A DNA stretch of 16,550 bases from Candidatus Bipolaricaulota bacterium (GTDB taxonomy: Bacteria > Bipolaricaulota > Bipolaricaulia > UBA7950 > UBA9294), in NCBI GenBank assembly GCA_003979035.1, contig RXOA01000114.1, positions 1 through 16,550 on the forward strand, in the 5' to 3' direction. A program made the position numbers and the translations under genes. The notes beneath the pieces are model-generated. The model ran no database searches and was not told the origin of the DNA. It saw only the letters and a list, made by a program, of their open reading frames with translations. Below, one piece after another: positions 1 to 6,131 of this stretch; position 1 is the stretch's first letter, and each line of letters starts with the position of its first letter.

Positions 1-54
1 GGGCGCCTTCTGTGTTAAGCTTGCCGAACGGGTTCGTCAAGGGCGGAGGTGCTC

Positions 55-1500
55 ATGAAAGCGGGCAAAGCAGTCGCTGTGGTATTGGGGACGATTCTCG
101 CGTTGATTGCCGTCGGCGCCCTCATCGGCGGGAGCGTTCTGCTGTGGGCCAATCAGACGCAACGGGATCAAGACGGTTTCTTCAACACTCGAACCTTCTG
201 GCTATCCGGCACCGGTTCCGCGATCGTGACATCGCCGGCTGAATTGGCCATGCATCCGGGAGATTGGTGGCCGGCTGACCCGCCGGCAACGGTGAAGCTT
301 CGCGTTCGATCTGCATCCGCCAATGACATCTTCGTGGCCATCGGCCCCGCCGATGCGGTCTCGGCGTACCTCCAGGGTGTTGCCTACGACGAGTTGGAGG
401 ATCTCCCGGACCGTTTCCGCGACTACGAGCGCTCGCTTCCACTCACCTCACGATCCGGTGTAGCGCCCGGATCTCCCCCCGCCGAGCAAACCTTTTGGGC
501 GACTTCGGTCAGCGGAGGAGGCGAACAGATTCTCACCTGGGAGGTGCGGCCGGGCAGCTGGTCGGCGGTGATCATGAACGCCGATGCGACTGCACCGGTG
601 TCGGTCTCGGCGATCGCCGGGGTGCGCATTCCGATCCTCGGGCCGATCAGCATCGGGCTGCTCGCCGGCGGCGTGTTCCTCGCCGGGCTGGCATCGCTGT
701 TGCTGCGCGCCGCGACACGCCGTCTCGGCCAACCCGCAACCGGCCGGACGCTTCCCTCGGAACACGGCGGCCCATATCCGGTCATTCTTTCAGGAACGCT
801 GGATCCGGATCTGAGTCCTGCGCTGTGGTTGATCAAGTGGTTCCTCGCGATCCCCCATCTGGTGGTGCTGTCCTTCCTGTGGGCGGCCTACGCTATCTTC
901 AGTTTCTTCGCGTGGATCTCCATCCTGTTCACTGGGCGGTATCCGCGAGGAATCTTCGAGTTCAACCTGGGGGTGATGCGCTGGTCGTGGCGCGTGTCGT
1001 ACTACGCGTTCAGCGCGATCGGAACGGATCGATACCCTCCGTTCTCCCTCCAGGATGTGGACTACCCGGCTCGGTTGTCGATCGCCTACCCCGAGCATCT
1101 ATCACCGGGGCTCGCGCTGGTGAAGTGGTGGCTGCTCGCAATCCCTCACTACATCATCGTCGGAGCGTTCACGAGCGGCATTGTCTTCTGCGCTCAGGAC
1201 ACGAACGCTTGGGGCGGGGACAATCCCGCGCTTCAGACCGGCGGCGGATTGATCGCCATCCTGGTCCTGATTGCCGGCGTGGCGCTGTTGTTCAGCGGGC
1301 GATATCCCAGGGGCATCTTCAACCTGGTGATGGGGTTGAACCGCTGGACGTTCCGACTGTGGGGCTACGCCGGCCTGATGACCGACGCGTATCCTCCGTT
1401 CCGCTTGGACATGGGCGGCGAGGAAGCAAGCACGCCGCAGGCAGAGCCGCCGAACTCCGACTCGTCCGACGCCGACGAAGCCGTGCCGTCTTCACGGTGA
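55..1500 (+). CDS. Membrane protein with two DUF4389 units
   Basis: A 481-residue membrane protein of unknown function. Residues about 6-32 form a first membrane helix. About 33-190 form a soluble, probably extracytoplasmic domain rich in W, D and P. A second helix lies near 194-220. Two DUF4389-like units follow, each with an aromatic-rich membrane stretch ending in nearly the same block: TGRYPRGIFEFNLGVMRW near 294 and SGRYPRGIFNLVMGLNRW near 414, each followed by a YPPF motif. The tail of about 25 residues is acidic and polar. I chose ATG at 55 because GGAGG at 45-49 lies 5 bases upstream; the GTG at 49 overlaps that site. DUF4389 proteins have no assigned biochemical role, so I give none. 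The gene converges on the next one with only 50 bases between the stops. Family assignment is from recognised motifs; topology is inferred. Confidence 0.85.
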   Translation: MKAGKAVAVVLGTILALIAVGALIGGSVLLWANQTQRDQDGFFNTRTFWLSGTGSAIVTSPAELAMHPGDWWPADPPATVKLRVRSASANDIFVAIGPADAVSAYLQGVAYDELEDLPDRFRDYERSLPLTSRSGVAPGSPPAEQTFWATSVSGGGEQILTWEVRPGSWSAVIMNADATAPVSVSAIAGVRIPILGPISIGLLAGGVFLAGLASLLLRAATRRLGQPATGRTLPSEHGGPYPVILSGTLDPDLSPALWLIKWFLAIPHLVVLSFLWAAYAIFSFFAWISILFTGRYPRGIFEFNLGVMRWSWRVSYYAFSAIGTDRYPPFSLQDVDYPARLSIAYPEHLSPGLALVKWWLLAIPHYIIVGAFTSGIVFCAQDTNAWGGDNPALQTGGGLIAILVLIAGVALLFSGRYPRGIFNLVMGLNRWTFRLWGYAGLMTDAYPPFRLDMGGEEASTPQAEPPNSDSSDADEAVPSSR

Positions 1501-1550
1501 GGGACGGAAACCGGAGGGATCTCGCCGGAAGACTCCGCTGCCCGCATGCG

Positions 1551-2564
1551 CTACTCTCCGGGGCCGAATGCGGAAGGATGCGCTCCGCGTCCCCGGTTGT
1601 CGCCAAGGTTTCGTGAGATCTCGTTGCAGTCGGCCAGCTCTTCGGGGGTAAGCGCGATCTGGATCGCCGTGCCGCGGAAGTCGTTGAACCCAACGGCATT
1701 GTCGACGATCACCGGATTCAACTCCGGGTCATCCCGCGTATCCGTCAGCTCGAGCGCCGCCACATCCACGACATCCGGCGTATCGCTGATCAGGCTGATG
1801 GTGTTGTGCAGCACTCGGTTCCCGCTGATCTCGGACGCGCCGGCCCCTCCCCATCTGAAATCGGCGTACAGCACAATCCCCGAGCCGTTGTACCCGCCTC
1901 CGTCGTCGGGATCCACAGCAAGCACTCCGCGAACCGTGTTGTAGGCCACGGTGTTGCCGGTCACGACTCCCCCCGCGAAGTCTCCGATGAGGATGCCGAT
2001 CCCTCCGCCGTTTCTCGTTCGCAACCCCTCGATCACGTTGTGGCTGATCTCCCAGCCGCAGCCCCTCCAGTTCGACACGGCCTGAAGCGTGTTGAGGAAG
2101 GTACAGTGAGAGACAAAGACGCCGTCAACAGCGTCTCCGTTCATGATTCCAAGATCCACTTCGAACGTCAGATGGCTGATCGATGCGCCATCGCTTCCGG
2201 CAAGCATCCGGAACCCCATCACAAGCCCCGCCGGATGAAGCGGACCATCGCTGATCGCTGCACCACCTTCGCCGCGGATCTCGACCGACTTGTCAACATA
2301 CGCGCCGGCATGGGATCCCGGCTCGACCAGAATCCGATCCCCGTCGACAACAGTCGGACTATCGATCGCTTCTTGGAGCGTGGCGAAATCGCCGGGAACC
2401 CGCCACGTAGTGTGCTTTGCCATCGGCGCCAACGCCTGCCCGGCACCGAGTGCTCCTTCCTCACCTGCGGTGGGGAAGAGATCCGCGCAACCGCTTAGCG
2501 CAATGAGCAAACTCAGCACGAGCCCGACCCAAGCCATCCTGCGTGCAAGTTTCCTGTTCGTCAT
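1551..2564 (-). CDS. Right-handed beta-helix lipoprotein
   Basis: A 337-residue predicted lipoprotein. The N-terminus has basic residues, a hydrophobic helix and a lipobox LSGC with the lipidated cysteine at 26. After a short linker comes the beta-helix N-cap pattern VPGDFATLQEAIDS (56-69) followed by GDRILVEPG, typical of NosD/DUF1565-type parallel beta-helix proteins. The remainder has loose rungs of the N-x-V/I-x-x-N type, such as ISHNVIEG, VTGNTVAYN, ISGNRVLHN and IVDNAVGFN. The start is the ATG at 2564, because AGGAGGT (2571-2577) lies 6 bases upstream; a longer in-frame ATG at 2714 has no signal peptide and overlaps the predicted promoter. Such folds occur in carbohydrate-active enzymes and surface proteins, but I see no catalytic signature, so substrate and role are unknown. 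Promoter and leader hairpins are listed separately. Confidence 0.85.
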   Translation of the reverse strand: MTNRKLARRMAWVGLVLSLLIALSGCADLFPTAGEEGALGAGQALAPMAKHTTWRVPGDFATLQEAIDSPTVVDGDRILVEPGSHAGAYVDKSVEIRGEGGAAISDGPLHPAGLVMGFRMLAGSDGASISHLTFEVDLGIMNGDAVDGVFVSHCTFLNTLQAVSNWRGCGWEISHNVIEGLRTRNGGGIGILIGDFAGGVVTGNTVAYNTVRGVLAVDPDDGGGYNGSGIVLYADFRWGGAGASEISGNRVLHNTISLISDTPDVVDVAALELTDTRDDPELNPVIVDNAVGFNDFRGTAIQIALTPEELADCNEISRNLGDNRGRGAHPSAFGPGE

Positions 2565-2620
2565 CCTCGAACCTCCTGTTCCCGTGGATCTGCCGCATGA
2601 GAGAACCTCGACTCCCTCCC

Positions 2621-2636
2621 GCCTCTTTCGAGAGGC
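2621..2636 (-). repeat. Perfect 6-bp hairpin with four-base loop in the leader
   Basis: On the minus strand GCCTCT-CGAA-AGAGGC forms a compact stem-loop directly after the inverted repeat at 2640-2662. There is no T-run, so it is not an intrinsic terminator. Together the two elements make a structured 5' untranslated region. Its loop sequence CTCGAA could also pair with TTCGAG just behind the Shine-Dalgarno, which is speculative. Confidence 0.5.
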
Positions 2637-2639
2637 ATC

Positions 2640-2662
2640 GTTGTCTCCTGTCAACAGACAAC
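2640..2662 (-). repeat. Perfect 7-bp inverted repeat in the leader
   Basis: GTTGTCT (2640-2646) and AGACAAC (2656-2662) are perfect complements around a 9-base centre. It lies about 20-40 bases downstream of the predicted start of transcription, so it could be an RNA hairpin or a roadblock-type operator. The centre contains TTGACA on the minus strand, but no suitable -10 follows it. Confidence 0.5.
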
Positions 2663-2685
2663 TTGAATCGCTTCGTTCGAGATGC

Positions 2686-2714
2686 ACTTTACAGATCTTC
2701 GCGTGGGTTGCCAA
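2686..2714 (-). promoter_or_regulatory. Sigma-70-like promoter of the beta-helix lipoprotein
   Basis: On the minus strand TTGGCA (2714-2709, five of six to consensus) is followed after exactly 17 bases by TAAAGT (2691-2686, four of six). Transcription would start near 2679, giving a leader of about 115 bases before the ATG at 2564. This is one of the best promoter matches in the window. Confidence 0.55.
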
Positions 2715-2774
2715 GACCTATGATCTCGTTTCATTCGTTATCGCCCTTTTATCGCATTGATCCGGTATGCTCCG

Positions 2775-2869
2775 CCGATGCTTTCCATCCACACCCATCG
2801 CGAATTGCGCGGTTCCTACTCGCTGCGAATCTTCGGATACACCGGCCCGATTCTGCCCATCCACACACA
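2775..2869. repeat. Imperfect 23-base direct repeat, 72-base period
   Basis: The stretch at 2775-2797 recurs at 2847-2869 with 19 of 23 identical positions by my alignment; the shared core is CCATCCACAC. The copies lie between the divergent promoters. They may be binding sites or the remnant of a small duplication; nothing in the sequence decides this. Confidence 0.4.
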
Positions 2870-2992
2870 CACGGAACCCCTTGACTCAACGGCGTCGCAG
2901 CAGGTCCGTGACCCTCGGAGCGCTTCCGAAAGCCCGCAGCCTTTCAACGCAGTCCGCGACGTGTAGAATGTGTTTTCATGAGGAGGGGGATG

Positions 2993-3646
2993 ATGCGAAA
3001 AATGGCGGGCTTGGTGCTGATCATCGGCGTCCTGGCGTGGGTGGGGGGATGTCTGCCGTTTGATCCCGGACTTCCACCGGCGGCGCAGTGGGTGCTTCTG
3101 TACTCCGATTCCTTTTCGAACGACGATTCGTTCGGATGGTATCAGGGATACGGGACCAACCACGAGTGGTGGATCGAGAATGGCCGCTACCATGCGGTTC
3201 TCCCGAACTGGGATTGGTACGACTACGTCTACAACGAGGACAGGACCTACGGTCTGACCGATTTCCATCTGAAGGTCGATACCCTCCAAGAAGGGTATAC
3301 GTCTGACCATGCGTGGGGCGTCGTCTTCCGCACTCAGGGAGAGTCGTTCTACACGTTTGAGATCAGTGAAGACGGCTATATGGGGTTCTTCCTCCATACC
3401 GCCCAAGGCTGGGCCGACGGGTACGAATGGGAGCTGTGTACCGCGATCAACACGAGTGTCCTGACGGATCACATCGAGATCATCGCCGAGGGACCGAACT
3501 TCACGTGCATCGTCAACGGCGTGGAGGTTCTGCACATTCAGGATTGGACGCTCGCCAGCGGATCGATCGGCTTCATCGTCGATTCGTGGGACGAACCCTA
3601 CGTCCAGGTTGCGTTCGACAACCTCGAAGTCTGGGTGAAGCAGTAG
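2993..3646 (+). CDS. ConA/LamG-like lipoprotein
   Basis: A 217-residue predicted lipoprotein with a short signal and lipobox VGGC (cysteine at 20). The mature part looks like a single jelly-roll domain of the concanavalin-like or DUF1080 type: it opens with YSDSFSNDDSFGWY, has several W/Y-rich strands, contains GVVFRTQGESFYTFEIS, and closes with GSIGFIVDSWDEPYVQVAFDN followed by LEVW. Such domains commonly bind or process glycans, but I see no catalytic residues I can name, so a binding role is inference. Three ATGs cluster at 2978, 2990 and 2993. AGGAGG at 2981-2986 lies inside the longest version and 6 bases before 2993, so the last ATG is most likely the real start. It is divergent from the beta-helix lipoprotein and is followed by a hairpin at 3695-3729. 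Confidence 0.8.
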   Translation: MRKMAGLVLIIGVLAWVGGCLPFDPGLPPAAQWVLLYSDSFSNDDSFGWYQGYGTNHEWWIENGRYHAVLPNWDWYDYVYNEDRTYGLTDFHLKVDTLQEGYTSDHAWGVVFRTQGESFYTFEISEDGYMGFFLHTAQGWADGYEWELCTAINTSVLTDHIEIIAEGPNFTCIVNGVEVLHIQDWTLASGSIGFIVDSWDEPYVQVAFDNLEVWVKQ

Positions 3647-3694
3647 CCGGGTTGCCGCAAGCAAGACCGTCGAACAGGGTGTCCTCGCCAACCG

Positions 3695-3729
3695 CGCTGG
3701 CCGTTGTGAAGCCGCTTGGCTTCCCAGCG
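3695..3729 (+). terminator. Compound hairpin after the ConA-like lipoprotein
   Basis: Two nested perfect stems share an axis: CGCTGG (3695-3700) with CCAGCG (3724-3729), and inside it GAAGCC-GCTT-GGCTTC (3708-3723), with a seven-base bulge on the 5' side. No T-run follows, so it could be a factor-dependent terminator or an RNA 3'-end stabiliser rather than an intrinsic terminator. Confidence 0.4.
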
Positions 3730-3841
3730 GCCGGGTCGCTTCGTGTGCGGCGCGGCCGTCCGTCCCCCCGCGCAGCCTGAACCAGCGCCCGTCGTCTCCC
3801 ACCAGCCCGCGACGCCCCATGCCTCTCTCGGACCATCGAAC

Positions 3842-3866
3842 CGGGACGGCAACGGACGACGTCCCG
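3842..3866. repeat. 7-bp inverted repeat between convergent genes
   Basis: CGGGACG (3842-3848) and CGTCCCG (3860-3866) are perfect complements with 11 bases between. It lies in the 288-base gap (3647-3934) between convergent genes. There is no T-run on either side. It may help end transcription, but this is weak. Confidence 0.3.
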
Positions 3867-3911
3867 AATCCTCTCCACGTCTCGGAAACATCGCGCTGCC
3901 GTGCGATCGGT

Positions 3912-3925
3912 GACACGGCGGTGTC
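3912..3925 (-). terminator. Small hairpin just after the beta-barrel-like gene
   Basis: On the minus strand GACAC-CGCC-GTGTC forms a 5-bp stem with a four-base loop, 9 bases beyond the stop codon at 3935. No T-run follows. Its position suggests a 3'-end structure; function as a terminator is inferred. Confidence 0.3.
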
Positions 3926-3934
3926 TAGGCTTCG

Positions 3935-4420
3935 CTACTCCGAGAGGCCGAAGTAGATGTGAATCCCCGCGCCGACCGCCATTCCGACGCCGTAGTTGCC
4001 GTAGAACATCCCGAACTCCAGATTCCAGGCAAGATGAGGAGCAAATCGTAGTCCGAACTCAATCCCGGCAAGTGCGGAAAGGGAGAACCCCTCGCCCGCC
4101 AGCGGCAACGAGACTCCAGCAGCCAGGTACAAGTCCACGACATCGGCATCCAGCGAGCGGTAGAGAACCCGTCCCGTGATCTGCCCGTCCACGTACTCCG
4201 CATCGCCCGAAAGGAAGACGATCCCTTCGACTCCAACGGCGGGCGCGAACCAATATCGTCCGCTGAGCAGTCCGCCATGCGGCAAACCAACCTGCATTCC
4301 GATGCCAAATCCGCGCTGATCCGAGAGATTCACGTCGCGTTCGTCGATCTGTTGCGCGGTTGACGTCCACGAAATCAGCAAGACCACAGCAAGGCACAGA
4401 GCTGCAGTTCTCCGTCTCAT
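3935..4420 (-). CDS. Small exported beta-rich protein, possible outer-membrane barrel
   Basis: A 161-residue protein with a clear type I signal peptide (basic MRRR, hydrophobic 6-18, likely cut after STA at 22). The mature part of about 139 residues alternates polar and hydrophobic residues with many G, F and Y, for example GFGIGMQVGLPHGG, GRVLYRS, WNLEFGMFYGNYG and AVGAGIHIYFG, as in small outer-membrane beta-barrels. I do not recognise a specific family. The last residues (FGLSE) do not end in the aromatic residue typical of many outer-membrane proteins, which lowers confidence. The start at 4420 follows a GGAGG-type site with about 5-7 bases spacing; an in-frame ATG at 4504 lacks a signal. 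It may be read with the DDAH gene upstream (154-base gap), where I find no sure promoter. Confidence 0.7.
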   Translation of the reverse strand: MRRRTAALCLAVVLLISWTSTAQQIDERDVNLSDQRGFGIGMQVGLPHGGLLSGRYWFAPAVGVEGIVFLSGDAEYVDGQITGRVLYRSLDADVVDLYLAAGVSLPLAGEGFSLSALAGIEFGLRFAPHLAWNLEFGMFYGNYGVGMAVGAGIHIYFGLSE

Positions 4421-4574
4421 CGTCCCCTCCTTCCCTTGCGCTCGTACCTCTGCAAGGCTCCTACATCCATCAGAGCTGTGTTCGAATCCGCGTCCGTTCT
4501 TCAACGCGCATCAAGGATCGCGCGCAGCCTCAGCAAAGCTCCGTTGACATGGATACCGCCTCACTGCCCGGAGG

Positions 4575-5339
4575 TCAATCGAGGATCAAGCTACAACAGG
4601 TCACAGCACCTTCGGCCTTCGCCAGTTCGGAGACATCAACCGGACGGACATCCAGACCCCGCACGGCAAGTCGTTCCAGGGTTCTCGGGAATGCAGTCGG
4701 ATAGATGACGTGTTCGCCTATGCGCAAAGCATTCGCGGCGTGCAACTCGGTCGAGTCCACATCCATGCACTCGTAGGGTCTGAACGGCCGCGGGTCGACC
4801 CACATCCGCTGAATCAACAATGTATTCTCCGAAACAGGACTGACCGCGGACTTGAGATGAAGACAGCCGCGCAGTTCGACACTGACAACCTTGTACCCGA
4901 AGGGAGAAAGAATCCGGGCGAGTTGCTCGATCCCCGCCTTGTTGGAGCGCGTGGATTGCCCGACAAACACCGTTCGTCCGATCCGCAGAACATCTCCTCC
5001 TTCCAGCGTTCCGGGCGCGCGGATGTTCCGTATCGACCGTCGGGAGCGAATCGATTCCTCGACCGCTTCTGTCTCTCCTCGACGCGTTGCTGCGCCGGGA
5101 CGGGTGATGACAGCGACCTCAGGCACGATCACCGCCGTGTCTTCGACAAACACCGAATCCGGCATTGCCTCGGCACGGGCGACACGTTCGACCCGGCAAC
5201 CGCAGGCAACCAAAGCATCTTCATACGCGGCATGCTGTGCTCGCGCCCGCGTGATGTCGATCGGCTCCCGCATGATGGCCGTCAACTCACATTGACCAAG
5301 CGCGGGACTGACCTCACGGGTCAGCGCAGTCCTCTCCAC
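4575..5339 (-). CDS. Dimethylarginine dimethylaminohydrolase-like (amidinotransferase family)
   Basis: A 254-residue enzyme of the guanidino-group modifying superfamily, in the usual size range of bacterial DDAH. Family features are visible: FVEDTAVI (64-71), TLEGGDVL (111-118), GCLHLKSA with the catalytic-type histidine at 161, and TCCS near the C-terminus with the nucleophilic cysteine at 248 or 249. The glutamate at 113 fits the third residue of the triad. DDAHs hydrolyse N-methylated arginines to citrulline and methylamines in the cytoplasm; related enzymes include arginine deiminase and amidinotransferases, so the substrate is not certain. The start is GTG at 5339, preceded by AGGAGGT (5345-5351) at 5 bases. 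It is divergent from a methyltransferase gene. No arginine-deiminase partners (carbamate kinase, ornithine carbamoyltransferase) are nearby, which favours DDAH over energy-yielding arginine use. Confidence 0.85.
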   Translation of the reverse strand: MERTALTREVSPALGQCELTAIMREPIDITRARAQHAAYEDALVACGCRVERVARAEAMPDSVFVEDTAVIVPEVAVITRPGAATRRGETEAVEESIRSRRSIRNIRAPGTLEGGDVLRIGRTVFVGQSTRSNKAGIEQLARILSPFGYKVVSVELRGCLHLKSAVSPVSENTLLIQRMWVDPRPFRPYECMDVDSTELHAANALRIGEHVIYPTAFPRTLERLAVRGLDVRPVDVSELAKAEGAVTCCSLILD

Positions 5340-5407
5340 GGGTGACCTCCTGGCCTCTTCAGGCTGTCAACAGCATGCGACACGCCGATCCCCGACGCAA
5401 GCAGCGC

Positions 5408-5442
5408 CGCCAAGGACGTTCGTTTGCAGAAGCGCCTTGGCG
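5408..5442. repeat. Perfect 8-bp inverted repeat in divergent region
   Basis: CGCCAAGG (5408-5415) and CCTTGGCG (5435-5442) are exact complements separated by 19 bases, between the divergent DDAH and methyltransferase genes. No T-run follows on either strand. It could be a looping operator or an RNA stem in the DDAH leader. Confidence 0.4.
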
Positions 5443-5503
5443 AACCGCGGACTACCCGGGCCTGCGCAACCCCGGATTGCATCAGGTCCGTCCAGCCTTG
5501 ATA

Positions 5504-5518
5504 CTGTAGGCGCTACAG
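5504..5518. promoter_or_regulatory. Dyad just upstream of the methyltransferase
   Basis: CTGTAG-GCG-CTACAG is a perfect 6-bp dyad with a three-base centre. It ends 2 bases before the AAGGGAG ribosome-binding region of the methyltransferase gene. The spacing of arms suits a small dimeric repressor, or a hairpin close to the ribosome-binding site. Either reading is inference. Confidence 0.4.
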
Positions 5519-5534
5519 CGAAGGGAGCTAGCCG

Positions 5535-6104
5535 ATGGACTTTGTCAACCCACCTGCGATGTTTGTGTTTGTCGATGGTCTCCTTGCCCCAAGGATCTTC
5601 CCGCTCTTCTACCGCAGTTTCGCATCGTCAGTCGCTCTCAACGGCGATGAGACCGTTCTTGAGTTCGGCGGCGGAAGCGGCGGCATCTCCGAGAGGCTCG
5701 CCGGACGGCTGAAGCGCGGATCTCTCACCTGCATGGACATCTGCCCGCCGATGCTCGAAATCGCCAAGCGCCGGCTCAGGAGGTTCCCGCAGGCGAGGTG
5801 TCTCCTGGGAAGGATCGAGAATCTGGATCTGGAGACGGGAAGCCTTGATGTTGTTGTGATCCACAACGCGCTCCATGATCTTCCGGAAGCCGAGCGGTCC
5901 GCCGCTGTGCGCACGCTGGCGTCGCTGCTCAAGTCCGGAGGCCGTCTGCACTTCCGTGAACCCACCAAGTCCCCTCACGGGTTCCCGGCGGAGAGGTATC
6001 GAGACCTGATGACGCAGGCCGGCCTGCACGAAATCGCGAGCCGGGAGTACAAGCTTTTTCCGATCGGACCGGTGGTTCACGCCGTCTTCGAGCGACAGAC
6101 GTAG
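5535..6104 (+). CDS. Class I SAM-dependent methyltransferase
   Basis: A 189-residue protein with the Rossmann-like methyltransferase fold. Motif I is VLEFGGGSGGIS (41-52), the acidic residue ending strand 2 is in LTCMDICPPMLEIAKRRL (64-81), and the motif IV region is LDVVVIHNALHDLPE (103-117). The later HFREP segment resembles post-motif strands of UbiE-like methyltransferases. The first 35 residues, with NPPAMFVFVDG, form a short N-terminal cap. The substrate cannot be read from the sequence; small size and UbiE-like motifs suggest a small-molecule methylase. The start at 5535 follows AAGGGAG about 7 bases upstream and the dyad at 5504-5518. It converges on the MATE gene with only 18 bases between stops. 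Confidence 0.85.
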   Translation: MDFVNPPAMFVFVDGLLAPRIFPLFYRSFASSVALNGDETVLEFGGGSGGISERLAGRLKRGSLTCMDICPPMLEIAKRRLRRFPQARCLLGRIENLDLETGSLDVVVIHNALHDLPEAERSAAVRTLASLLKSGGRLHFREPTKSPHGFPAERYRDLMTQAGLHEIASREYKLFPIGPVVHAVFERQT

Positions 6105-6109
6105 CCCGC

Positions 6110-6131
6110 CCGGCCCAACCCCCTAGGCCGG
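6110..6131. terminator. Inverted repeat at the convergent gene ends
   Basis: CCGGCC (6110-6115) and GGCCGG (6126-6131) flank the 18-base gap between methyltransferase and MATE genes; the MATE stop codon lies inside. A stem could form in both transcripts, but there is no T-run in either direction. A shared 3'-end structure is likely only from its position. Confidence 0.3.

Larger units (their letters stand above)
2565..2992. other. Divergent intergenic region of 428 bases
   Basis: This region separates two divergent lipoprotein genes. It holds the minus-strand promoter and structured leader of the beta-helix lipoprotein (right end of leader near 2679) and a 23-base imperfect direct repeat at 2775 and 2847. 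For the plus-strand gene I see only a possible -10 (TAGAAT, 2963-2968) without a convincing -35 at the proper distance. I see no further gene. Confidence 0.6.

Noticed and set aside
1501..1550. CGGAG/CTCCG stem between convergent genes
   Set aside because: Only 5 bp with a 16-base loop and no T-run; expected by chance at this GC content.
2649..2654. Perfect minus-strand -35 hexamer TTGACA
   Set aside because: No acceptable -10 at 16-18 bases; it lies inside the leader of a better promoter and in the centre of the inverted repeat.
2881..2886. TTGACT as -35 for the ConA-like lipoprotein
   Set aside because: No -10 within 16-18 bases; the TAGAAT at 2963 is about 76 bases further on.
2816..3916. 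Long minus-strand open frame of 366 codons across the ConA-like lipoprotein
   Set aside because: It is antisense to a gene with a clear lipobox, ribosome-binding site and domain; the product is R-rich with no recognisable fold. GC-rich shadow frame.
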